Shown here piece after piece: positions 12,156 through 22,743 of a stretch of 64,000 bases of DNA. A program made the position numbers and the translations under genes. Positions within the stretch are counted from its first letter, which is position 1. The number at the start of each line of letters is the position of its first letter. The notes below the pieces were generated by a model. That model was not told the origin of the DNA. It searched no databases and saw only the letters and a program-made list of their open reading frames with translations. Origin of the DNA: Limonium bicolor (lineage: Eukaryota > Streptophyta > Magnoliopsida > Caryophyllales > Plumbaginaceae); NCBI GenBank assembly GCA_023374045.1, contig CM041780.1:168822085-168886084 (forward strand), given 5' to 3'.

Positions 12156-15100
12156 TTGGATGAACAATTTGGGAAGTTTCTAAGCATTTTCAAGAAATTA
12201 ACGATTAACATTCCTTTTTCTGATGCTTTGAAACAGATGCCGATTTATGCTAAGTTCATGAAGGACATCATAGCAAACAAGAGATTGCTGGAGGAAGCGG
12301 AAACCGTTCACCTCACCGAAGAAGTTTCAGCGGTTCTACAAAGAAGTCTACCTCCAAAGCTTGGAGATCCCGGTTTGCCTATCGTTCCTTGCTTTATCGG
12401 TGAAATTGATTGTGGTAGTGGGTTATGTGATTTAGGTGCTAGTATAAATCTTATGCCTCTCTCAACTTTTAATAAGCTTGGAATTGGTAAATGCACTCCC
12501 ACTCCCATTCAATTACAATTAGCGGATAGATCTTTGGTTATCCCTAAGGGAAAAGGAGAGGACTTGGTAGTGACTGTTGGAACATTTGTTTTCCCAACTG
12601 ACTTCATTGTAATAGACATGGAAGAGGACCAGAGAGTGCCACTAATTTTGGGTAGACCTTTCATGAGAACTGCTAGGGCCCTTATAGATGTGGAGAAAGG
12701 CAAAATAATTCTGCGACTTCATGATGAAAAATTAGAATTTGACATGTCTAAAGTAGTGAAGAGACCCTCACAGGCTGAGGCTGTTTTTGCTATAGATGTC
12801 ATAGATTCAATTGTGCAGGATCACTCTCTCTCTCTTGTTAAATCTGATGCCCTTGAATTAGCTTTGTTTGAGGCTTGTTTTGAACAGGAGTTTCATCCAG
12901 AAATGATTGAAATGGTGGCTGAGTTGAACAGCAGATTTTCTGGCCATAGACCACGCTATCCGCCACCCGAACCATTGGAACGAGCTGCTCAGAAGCCGTT
13001 GCCCTCGGTTGAGAAGCCTCCCACTGTGGAGATGAAACCTCTACCCTCTCATCTCAAATATGCTTATTTGACTGATCCGTGTGTTCTACCTGTTATTATT
13101 TCTTCTTCCTTGACAGGTGCACAAGAGGAAAGTCTGATGAGGGTGCTTCGAAACCATAAACGGGCTATCGGGTGGACTATAGCCGACATCAAAGGGATCA
13201 GCCCTCATTTCTGCACCCACCGGATATTCATGGAAGATGACTACAAGCCGTTGGTCCAACCTCAGAGAAGATTAAATCCCAATATGAAGGAGGTTGTCAA
13301 GAAGGAAGTTCTTAAACTCTTAGATGCGGGGATTATCTATGCCATCTCCGACAGCAAGTGGGTAAGCCCCGTGCAAGTGGTCCCAAAGAAAGGAGGCGTT
13401 ACCGTCGTCCCCAACGAAAAGGGTGAGCTGGTGTCTCAGAGGACTACCAATGGTTGGAGAGTCTGCATCGACTACCGGAAGCTGAACACCGCCACCAGAA
13501 AAGACCACTTCCCTCTCCCATTCATTGATCAAATGCTCGAGAGGTTGGCGGGGCAAGACTATTACTGCTTCTTGGATGGATATTCGGGGTATCTCCAAAT
13601 CCCCATAGCTCCTGAGGATCAGGAGAAGACGACATTTACATGCCCGTATGGGACGTTTGCCTACACCCGGATGCCTTTCGGGCTTTGCAACGCCCGGCCA
13701 CATTTCAGAGATGCATGATGGCGATCTTCTCCGACTTCCTAGAAAAAAGCATTGAGGTCTTTATGGACGACTTCTCCGTCTTCGGCACCTCTTCGACACT
13801 TGCTTGGACAACCTCGAGGCTATCTTGATCCGTGTGAAGACAAACTTGTGCTAATTGGGAGAAATGCCATTTTATGGTAAGAAGGAATTGTCTTGGGGCA
13901 CAAGATCTCTTCAAAGGGTATTGAGGTAGACAAGGCTAAAATTGAAGTAATTGAAAAGCTACCTCCTCCAACATCAGTGAAAGACATTCGAAGCTTCCTG
14001 GGTCATGCCGGTTTCTACAGAAGGTTCATAAAAGACTTCTCTAAAATCTCAAAGCCTCTCTGCGACCTTTTGGCCAAGGATGTTAAATTTGAATTCACCG
14101 AGGAGTGCCTTAATGCCTTCAACACCCTCAAACAGTGCCTTATATCTGCGCCTATCGTGGTCTCCCCGATTGGAGTTTACCGTTTGAGATCATGTGCGAC
14201 GCCAGCGACTATGCGGTGGGGGCGGTCCTTTGTCAGAAGAAGGAAAAGATATTGAGGAGTATCTACTACGCTAGTAGAACTCTCAATGATGCCCAAAAGA
14301 ATTACGCCACCACCGAGAAGGAGCTGTTAGCTGTGGTTTTCGCCCTCGACAAGTTCCGATCCTACCTCTTGGGCAGCAAGGTTGTGGTGCACACAGACCA
14401 CTCAGCACTGAAGTACTTGTTCAACAAAGGTGATGCGAAACCTAGACTTCTCCGATGGATTCTGCTCCTTCAAGAATTTGAGATAGAGATCCGGGATAAA
14501 CCGGGTGTGCAAAATGTAGTAGCTGATCATCTGTCTCGAATGGAGGCCCCTGATGATGGTGTGCCAATCAATGAATTCTTCCCAGACGAGAGCATCTTCA
14601 TGATTGCAGAGACCGGAGACCCTTGGTATGCGGACTTTGCAAATTATTTGGCAAGGGGAGTGGTCCCACCGGAGATGACCTATCAGCAAAGAAAGAAATT
14701 CTTCTCCGACGTCAAGAGGTATTTCTGGGAGGACCCTTTTCTTTTCAAAGTTTGTGCTGATGGGGTGATCCGGAGATGTGTGCCCATGAGTGAAGCGCAG
14801 GAAATTTGATTCACTGTCACTCGGGTGAAGCCGGAGGACACCACGGTCCGGCACGAACAGCGCCAAGGTTCTTCAAGCCGGGTTTTTTGGAAAACCCTTC
14901 ATAAGGATGCCACTCGTTCGTTGCCTCCTGTGACCAATGTCAGAGGCTCGGGAACACTCACGCAAGCATGAGATGCCTCTCAACATAATGATAGAGGTCG
15001 AGCCGTTTGATTTGTGGGGTATCGATTTCATGGGCCCCTTCCCATCTTCTTGCTCCAACTTGTTTATTCTTGTGGCGGTCGACTATGTGACCAAGTGGGT

Positions 15101-15858
15101 TGAAGCAATTGCAACCCCGACTAATGACGCCAAAGTTGTGATCAAGTTTCTGAAGAAAATATTTTCACCCGGTTCGGGGTACCGAGAGCCATATTGAGTG
15201 ATGGCGGGTCCATTTTGTAACAAACAATTTGAAGGCTGATGAGTAAATATGGAGTGAGACACAAGGTTGCCCTTCCTTATCACCCTCAATGTAATGGCCA
15301 AGCTGAGGTCACCAACAGAGAGCTCAAATGGATCCTCCAAAAGACAGTCAACTCCTCAAGGAAAGATTGGTCCATGAAGCTCGATGATGCATTGTGGGCA
15401 TATCGGACCGCCTACAAAACTCCAATCGGTATGTCCCCGTTCCGACTCTCTATGGGAAGGCTTGTCACTTGCCGGTTGAATTAGCGCATAAGTCATATTG
15501 GGCGGTGAAGGCCCTCAACTATGACCAAGAGCGCCGGTGACAAGAGACGGTTCCAATTGACCGAGTTAGAAGAGATTCGGGAGGAAGCCTACGAAAATAA
15601 CCGCATCTACAAGAAAAGCCAAGAAATGGCATGATAAGATGATTGTGAAGCGGGAGTTTCACGAAGGACCGGGTTCTCCTCTACAACTCGAGGTTGAAGT
15701 TATTCCCCGGGAAGTTAAAGTCTCATTGGGCTGGCCCTTTCACTGTCACAAGGGTCACCCCTTATGGAGCTTTTGAGCTGAAGAATGTCAAGGGGGAGAC
15801 TTTCATGGTCAACGGTTCCCGGATAAAGCATTATCATGGAGGAACATTCAAAAGTTGA
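12156..15858 (+). pseudogene. Athila-like pol: protease, RT, RNase H, integrase (frameshifted)
   Basis: Domains are in gypsy order. The frame 12,156-13,718 has the aspartic protease active site CDLGASINLMP and the flap-side motif LILGRPFMRTARAL, then RT motifs GWRVCIDYRKLN and DYYCFLDGYSGY. A frameshift near 13,700 leads to FMDDFSVFG (the YxDD box, 13,640-13,828 frame). RT continues at 13,893 (RSFLGHAGFYRRFI). RNase H is in the 14,135-14,809 frame ([47 protein letters not shown]). Integrase follows in pieces: a zinc-finger remnant at about 14,810-14,940, the first Asp in [10 protein letters not shown] (14,937 frame), and the Glu in [12 protein letters not shown] (15,239 frame). C-terminal motifs near 15,700-15,840 are readable only with frame changes. 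At least five frame breaks make this a pseudogene. Confidence 0.92.
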
Positions 15859-16361
15859 AGCTCGGGCTCTTTACTTAAGAGACCCTCCAGGTTCCTTCTA
15901 ACCTTCACTATGGTCTAGCCAAAGACCTTAAAAAGACGGGCAGCTTTCCGGGAGGCAACCCGGACTATTTGCACCTTTACCTTGCATTATTTTCTCATTT
16001 AAGTTATGTTAGTTAGTTGCTTATCCTATGCTTTATTTATTGTATGTTCTGGTTATTTTTGCGTGTTGAATCTGTTTTTGAATGATGATAAGTGTTGTGG
16101 GCAAGAAACCAAACATTTTTGGGAGATTCTGGTCTCGACCGACCTTAGGACCGAACTTGCAAGGTCGGTCGAGTCCAAGATTTCCAAATCGTCAAGCTAC
16201 TGACTTGGACCGACCTTGCGACCGGACTTGCAAGGTCGGTCGGTTCCAAAAATTTTGAAACCAAAACATTCTGGAATCGACTGACCTTGCGATCGGACTT
16301 GCAAGGTCGGTCGGGTCAAAAATTTTGAAAAATAAAATAAAGAAAACGACGCGTTTTTGAA
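15859..16361 (+). other. Athila spacer with palindromic gaccgacctt motifs
   Basis: This is a non-coding stretch after integrase. Between about 16,130 and 16,315 the LTR-type motif recurs three times as a pair: ...accgaccttRggacc... followed by ...cttgcaaggtcggtcg. Together these form imperfect inverted repeats. The same words occur in both LTRs (9,120-9,310 and 20,120-20,290), though LTR and spacer are not otherwise similar. No gene is seen. Confidence 0.65.
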
Positions 16362-17411
16362 ATGAAAACCCCTTTTCCCCTTCCGTCTATTCATCCCCAA
16401 CCTCTCAACAACCCCCGATACCCAGCGCCCCCTCTGCTCTTCCTTCTCCTTACGACCACATCTCCCTCGCGAGCACTCAACGCCAGCCCCAGCCCATCTT
16501 CTGATGCCGCCTGCGCCCCGCCCTGTCCCGCGTGCCACCAAGCCGGTGACCTGCGCTACCTCAGCCGCACCAGCACCACCTCCCACCGCCAGCCCAAGCC
16601 TTCAATCTCCAAAATCCCTAAAATCCCTAAAATCCGATTTTAGTCCGATTTTCACCCAATGTTTGTCACATTTTTGCTCCCAATCATATAGAAAACCTTA
16701 AGGTATTATATTCTAGCCCTTTATTGTCAATTTTTGAAATTTTTGCACAAGTTACACTTAGGGCCAAGTTACCTGCGAACCAAATGTGACCTGAATTGTA
16801 ATTTCTGGATTGTGGTGATTTTTGGTGATAGGAATTTGCGTAATTGGTATTATTTAATGTTGTGGGTAGAACTAGGCTGACAATGGTGGTAGTGTGATAG
16901 TTTTAGGCTGATATTTGTTCTTCATACTTTATATTAAATGCAGCTTAATCTATCATGCTTTATCTATCATTGTTGGTGTTTGTATCTTATAAGGTGTAAT
17001 GAGGTGCTTTAAGAACATCTTGGGTTCCAATTTATCTAACATAATGCGCCAATAGGGTTAAGGTGGAGTGGCTCTACTCATGCTCAAATGCATAAATTGT
17101 CAATTTGCTGAGTAAGGCTTGCACTTGTTTTGGCTGCCATGTATTATTGGGCCGGGGGCAGTATTATCTGACAACCTTTTGGTTGAATATGTGGAGGTTC
17201 TTAGAACCGGGAAATGATAGAAAAACAGGGGGGACTCTGCCAAAAAAATTTCCAAACAAACGTCGTTTCTTTTGATCTTCAATGCACTTCATGCTTAATG
17301 TTTTGCCACTTCCGTATTGTCATCCTAATTATTCTCTAATATTTCTTTGGTTTCTATTTTTTCCTTTTTCTGTTTTGCGTTTCCTTTTCTTTTTCTTTGT
17401 TTTGCAGAACA
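16362..17411 (+). other. GC-rich leader and intron-like sequence before the third Athila ORF
   Basis: 16,362-16,650 is a Pro/Ala/Ser-rich, CT-rich stretch open in two frames with no recognisable domain. 16,650-17,340 is AT-rich and non-coding. It ends in a long pyrimidine run (about 17,340-17,403) followed by tttgCAG at 17,404-17,407, just before the ATG of the third ORF. This is a good candidate for an intron 3' splice site, but I could not identify the donor. Confidence 0.45.
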
Positions 17412-18491
17412 ATGGCAAATCGACCACACCGCGCCAGGAGAAACGCTGCTGCCCCAAACCCAGAGCCTGAGTTTCCTAATGGTCTCCTCGATGGCATCTT
17501 CGCCAACAAAGCTGCCCGTAGCTGGTTCACCTCTCCCCGACGTCGGGAGATTGTTCCGGGGCTCACCGTGGATCGGCGCTCATCGAAGACCTGCAGCTCC
17601 GACCTTACCTCGAGGCCATCAGATGGAGCTGCCTGCTCACCATGGGAGGACCATACTACCCTCGCCTGATCAAGGAATTCTATGCAAATGCTTCAGCCAA
17701 TAGGAGGGCGAGAGAGATTACCTCCTTCGTCAGTGGTGTACCCGTCGTCATCCGGAGGTGGGATGTCCACACATTTTTCCAACCTGGCACGGGACGAGCT
17801 CCAGCATTCCAAATGCATCCACCCTGCCGACCTCAATGACCACCGGCGTCACTACCTCAACACCCTCTCGGTTCAGACGTGTCGTAAGAACCAGGAAGGG
17901 ACCGACGTCAGGCTCACCATGACCCCGAAGATGATGGATGATCCGGTGAGGCGGATCATGCTTGCTCTTATCCGCCACAACCTTCTACCTAGAGATAGCA
18001 AGGATCTCAACGCCACGGACTATTACTTAATGGAATACATGGTGGCGCCGGACCCCGACAAACCCCTCTCCCTCTCCGATCTCATCATGGCTCACCTCTG
18101 CCACATCGTCGAGAAGAAGGATACCCACCATTTGGGTTTTTCTCACTTCCTACAGAGGATGTTTGCTCGCTTCGGAGTCGAGCCCAGAGCGGGTGAGGTG
18201 GAGAGCTTACCTATGGATCCTATCTCTGCCACCTCTCTGCGGAAGATGGGCTTTGTTCACGATGACGGCGGGTGGCACAAGGTAACCGCTGAGCCTAGGC
18301 AGAGCAGGGGTGCATCCTCCTCGTCTGGTCTCTCCAGTTCCCGCACCGCGCCCGGTCCATTCCTCGCTTTGCCTCCTCCACTGCCGACCGACGCCGTGAC
18401 CCCGGAGCAGCTCGAGGAGTTTAGGCGACAGATGGCTGAGCACGAGCGCCTCATGGTGAAGCACCAGCGTCAGATGGACGCCCACATGTAG
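17412..18491 (+). pseudogene. Third (env-position) ORF of Athila element, plant-transposon-protein type
   Basis: The likely start is the ATG at 17,412 (MANRPHRARRN). The reading shifts twice: frame 1 to about 17,660, frame 2 at about 17,642-17,839, frame 3 from about 17,815 to the stop after 18,488. Frame 2 has YYPRLIKEFYANA, and frame 3 has PVRRIMLALIRHNLLPRD and SLSDLIMAHLCHIVEK. I recognise these as the domain found in many plant proteins labelled 'putative plant transposon protein' (Pfam Transposase_32). The C-terminus is Ser/Pro-rich with a short Gln/Glu/His-rich helix (EQLEEFRRQMAEHERLM). No signal peptide or membrane segment is evident, so calling it an envelope protein is positional only. 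The CAG acceptor just upstream suggests expression from a spliced RNA. Confidence 0.7.
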
Positions 18492-19840
18492 TACCTTCGC
18501 GAGCAGGCGACGCGTGGTGGTGCTCCTCCCCAGTAGCCATCTTATGAGCCCAGGATACCCTGTCATTTCTGCTTGTTTCATCTATCTTGTGATTCTCTTT
18601 TAGACTGTTACATTTCGTTTAGATGTTTGTTATGTTTGTACTTTGAACTTCCTTTACTTTCGTATTGTCGTACTTACTTTCTGCACTATGGTGTTTTAAG
18701 CACCTTTTTGAATACTCTGCTATGGGACTCATTTATGAGTCCCCTTTTGGTTATCTAATTATGGCATTATTGTGAATTCTCCGGAATCCAGTTTGTGCCT
18801 AGTTTCTTTTTGGCATTGCATTGTAGATATATCGACTGAACTCCAGAACACCCCAAAGTGAGTTAGGAGAAATTCAAGAGACACTCTTGTCAATTTTTCC
18901 TAGGATCTTCGACTCTTCCTGTCGGAGCTAGCGCTTCCATGCCTATGCACACTAGCAAGTGTGGGGGAACCCCGCCACCAACTCATATTTATCAGGGGAG
19001 TACCAGTTCTCTACCTTTTTCACATTTATACAATGCAATACACTTTTTGCTTACTCCATGCCTAGTGTTTCGAAAAGGTCTTCTGTCTGTTTTTACATGA
19101 GCTTTTCTTTGAACAATGAGGACATTGTCTCATTCAAGTGTGGGGGAAACGACCTTTTCTTTTTGGTGCACTACTCAATTTTCTCATATATATCTATAGC
19201 TTCCATGTAGGAGTTATATTTATAGTAAGCAAGTTTTTCCATGAATTCTTGGAAATTTCCATCGATTTTTTTTCAAAAGTTCTCTCTTGAGGAGCACTTA
19301 TGTGTGGTGAAATCATAAATCCATATCTTGGTGAAATTTTATTGCTTAGGGGTTCTTTCTACCTTCTCATCTAGGGATTGCTAAGGGGTGCTTCCTTGTG
19401 AAAAATGTTGAAAAAGAACTTGAGGGACACCATAGGTAACCAACAAATGAGAGTTGAGTGTTCATTGGAGCAAGGCAAAATGCCAAATTATCTCTCCTCA
19501 TCTCTTGTTGCAAAAGTGAATCAAATGCAACTCTCTATTTTTCCTTTTGTTTTTCCTCAATGCCCATTCTTGAGAGAAGTTGGCCATGGTAAAAGTTCTC
19601 CAAGTTCCATAATATGTAAGAACTTGGAAGCACTCTAGATCATACCCCGAAACTCTATATTTTCATTTGCCCTAAGCACACCCATGTCACCATGAGAAGG
19701 TTGGTTGCACTCCTCTTGAGGTTTTTCATAAATTTTGCTCACATGAATTCAAGAATTCATCTAAACACTTGCTTGCTTTAAATGTTCCTTCTTTTTGTGG
19801 GTCCTTAGCTAATTTTGCTTGAGGACAAGCAAATTGATAA
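18492..19840 (+). other. Athila 3' untranslated region with PPT-like repeats
   Basis: This holds no convincing gene. The motif caagtgtggggga occurs at 18,956-18,968 and 19,135-19,147, and once more (taagtgtggggga) as the true polypurine tract at 19,838-19,850. The words 'gaacaatgaggacattg' (19,111) and 'gaggacaagc' (19,821) are further conserved-looking landmarks of this class of element. The short ORFs at 18,959-19,210 and 19,405-19,638 have no recognisable product. Confidence 0.6.
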
Positions 19841-19852
19841 GTGTGGGGGAGT
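19841..19852 (+). other. Athila polypurine tract
   Basis: GTGTGGGGGAGT lies immediately before the 3' LTR start TGATAAGTGG. It is the expected primer for plus-strand synthesis. Confidence 0.85.
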
Positions 19853-21220
19853 TGATAAGTGGTGAAATAGTGCTTTCTCAAGGTCTTTATTCACCGTCAT
19901 TTTATTCGGTGCATGACTTATTTCACCACTTTATGGAGTATTTTTGTGATTATTAGTGATCTTATACTTTTGACATATTCAAATAGGTAAATACTCATAT
20001 GAGTATATTTTTGAGAGCTTAATCTGAGAATGCATCAATGTTCGAGTACCTCGGGAAGGATGCCAAGCCAACGGGAAGCATCGGGAGAATTCCAGCACAA
20101 AAGAAGGACATCCTGGGCCCGACCGACCTTGGGACCGTCGGTCCGACTCTGCCCAAGCCGTCCCAAACACACTGGAATCGACCGACCTTGGGACCGACCT
20201 TGTCCAAGGTCGGTTAAGTTTAAAAACCTGTCACGTGCCTTGTTCTGAGAGAGTCCGACCGACCCCGAGACCGACCTTGCAAGGTCGGTTGGACGGAATT
20301 TTTGCCCAGAAACGTCTTTTAAAAGGCTACATTTTGGGGCTTCCTTCCCCATTATCCAACACACACGACTTCAGCCTGAAATAAGAGAGAGAGTGGCGAA
20401 AATAAGGGAGGAGAGAAAGATGAGGAGAAAGAAGAGAAGAAAGGAGGAAGAAGAAAGTGAGATTTCTACCTCCATTGAAGCTTGGAAGCTCCTCTAATGG
20501 CTATTCTCCTTCTCCTTCCTCTTTCCTTTAGCTATGGCTGAGTAGTTCCATTTGTATCCTAGGATGAGGGTTTGAACCCATTTTGCTCATTGAATGCTAG
20601 AAACCTAACTCATTTATTACTCTTGTTTTATTCCCTTCAATATCATTTAATGCTCTAAATTGATCTCTTATTGCATTTATGGTGGTTTCATTCAATATTT
20701 GAGCTTGAGTTTGGAGCTAGACCAACAAGGGGGTAAACCCTAACTTTGCTTTCTTGATTTTGGGAGTGAATGTTTAGGGCTATTGATTAAGAGTGCTTGC
20801 TTAATGCTATTTAATGACTTGAACCTCCTTTAATTAAGGGGTTTGATTATTTAAGTGAGAATTGGATTTCCCATGATTTGGGGATTCATGAGTTAAACTC
20901 TAATAGGCATTGAGATGATGAGTTATGGTTTTGAAGTTCTTTGAGTGAATTAGGAGATTCCCACTATCCTAGGGTACTCTCCCCATCCATTCCATACACA
21001 ACCATTTTACTGTTTTTATTGCATTTCAATTGACAAACAACCAAGCTTGCCTCCGGCTAAACCCCCTTTTTACTGTTTATTCACACTTAACTAATATAGC
21101 GAAGCTTGGGATTTAGAAACCAAATTCCTTGTGGATACGACACTTGTTTGATTGCAATGAATTGGGTGCACTTGCCCATTTTATCTAGGTTTAATTACTA
21201 TGTTTGTAATTTTCCCAACA
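19853..21220 (+). repeat. Athila-like 3' LTR
   Basis: This LTR is 1,368 bp, TGATAAGTGG...CCCAACA. It is nearly identical to the 5' LTR apart from point changes, the ~20-bp loss near 20,137, and retention of a ~25-bp piece near 21,130. It is followed by the GGCGT duplication at 21,221-21,225. Confidence 0.93.
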
Positions 21221-22722
21221 GGCGTTGTGTGTGAGTTCGTAGATCTGTGTGTTGCTTGATGGAGGTAGGTGGTAGATGAATTTGGTTATGTGTGTTCACC
21301 CACGGGGGCTTCCAATTATGTTTCTGTTCTGAATGTGTTGGATGTTATTTGAGTGTTGTGAATTGATTTGGTTTTTGAGTTGTGTTTTACTTCGTTAAAA
21401 CCGCGTGGGAAGTGTTTTTATTGCGTATTTTGTCATGAATGTTTGAAGCTATAACAATGGAGATTTTGGAGCTCTGTTTGCATCTGATTTCACTTCTGAT
21501 TTTGGGATTTCTGTCGTGTTTGAACATGCCTCCAAACCTGTAAGTTCGGATAGCATGCGTGGACGCTTCTAGTTTTGTGATTTCTGTGATATCCGGACTT
21601 CTGACCGAACATGCAGGTTCAGATGGGGTGCGAGGACGGTTCTGGCTTACTGTTCGACTTATGTCTATACATGTAAGCCCAGACACAAGTCCGGACACCT
21701 CGCTTGTTAACTTTTGGACTCTGTTCGAATTTGTAAGTTCAGACAGATGTTCAGACGCCTTTGGATTTTCAACCTGGCGTGCGTCCGGATTTGTAAGTCC
21801 GGACCACGTGTTTGGTTTTGCAGTTCGGCATGCGTCCGAACATAAATGTTTCGACACATGTCCAGACAGCCCTATGTTTTTGCGTAACTTCTTAATTTGA
21901 GCTCCATTTTGATCGCCGCTTGTGGCATTGTGTTTATCTCAGTATGTACTATATGTTTTGACATGTTTTTGGCATGTGTTTATGCGTATTTTCATTTCAA
22001 AATCCTTCGTTATGCTTTTGACCTCTGATTTGTTCTAAAAGCGTGTTTTGGCTTTTGACTTCGGTTTGATCCTTTTGTATTTAGCTAGTCTTGGATAAAG
22101 ACATCTGCTTCAGCTATGATTTTTGTTTCGTAGTGTTTAAGACCTTATGCTTTGTAACACCTTCTGTTCTGGATTGTTAAGCTTCTGTTTTGGGACCTAG
22201 TTTTCTCTACTTCTGAGGTGTGGATGGATGAGTCTAGCTATCCCGTGCTGCGTAGGACGTGTTTCTGTTAAGCCCTCATGGGTGTCTCATATGTTCTATT
22301 CAATGATGTTCACCATTTATGTTTTGTGGGATCCTCCAATCCTAGGGACTTAATTCCCTTCTGTTTATATGCACTGAGTACTAGGGTCCCACCTCTGTTT
22401 GTGAAGTGATCTGTTTTCGTTTGCTCTACCCTTGTTCAGTTTTTGATAGACTGTTGTGTGCTCTTTATCTTTTGAAAACCTCTGATTTGTTAAGTGATAT
22501 GTTTTCGTCTGGTCTATTTATGTTCAGTTTCTAAAAGACTGCTATGTGCTCTTTGTCTTTTGAAAGTCTCTGATTTGTAAAGTGATATGTTTTCATTTGC
22601 TCTGACTATATTTGACCTATGACGGTTTGTTGTGTGTTTTCCGTCTTTTGAGAAGTTTCTGATTTGCAAAGCTTCTGTCTTCTGATATGTCTTATGCTGC
22701 TTAAGTGTTTGTTTGACATCTC
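21221..22722 (+). repeat. Outer gypsy 5' LTR, fragment 3
   Basis: This resumes the outer LTR where the Athila element broke it. 21,221 onward matches 33,192 onward (ttcgtagatytgtgygttgctt..., ttcacccacgrggg). 21,540-21,870 is an array of tgtccgaac/gttcggaca half-palindromes, as in the 3' LTR at 33,490-33,900. 22,380-22,700 has several copies of a tctgatttgtaaagtgatatgt-like unit that the 3' LTR has mostly lost. The fragment ends at ATCTC (22,718-22,722), the left duplication of the Copia insertion. Confidence 0.88.
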
Positions 22723-22743
22723 TGTTGATTCCTAGACGTTGGC

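Larger units (their letters stand above)
8858..21220 (+). mobile_element. Complete Athila-like Ty3/gypsy retrotransposon (12.4 kb)
   Basis: This full-length element is bounded by GGCGT duplications (8853-8857 and 21,221-21,225). Order: 5' LTR 8858-10,215; tRNA-Asp primer site 10,222-10,239; broken gag; broken pol (protease, RT, RNase H, integrase); a palindrome-rich spacer; a third ORF in env position; polypurine tract; 3' LTR 19,853-21,220. Long internal region, tRNA-Asp priming, TGATAAG termini and an extra 3' ORF together identify the Athila lineage. The two LTRs are very similar, with scattered substitutions and a few indels, so insertion was fairly recent. The many frameshifts indicate that the copy cannot make its own proteins. 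Confidence 0.92.

Noticed and set aside
16600..16640. Telomere-like run (ccctaaaatccctaaaatcc)
   Set aside because: The unit is CCCTAAAAT, not CCCTAAA, only about three copies occur, and it sits inside the Athila element.
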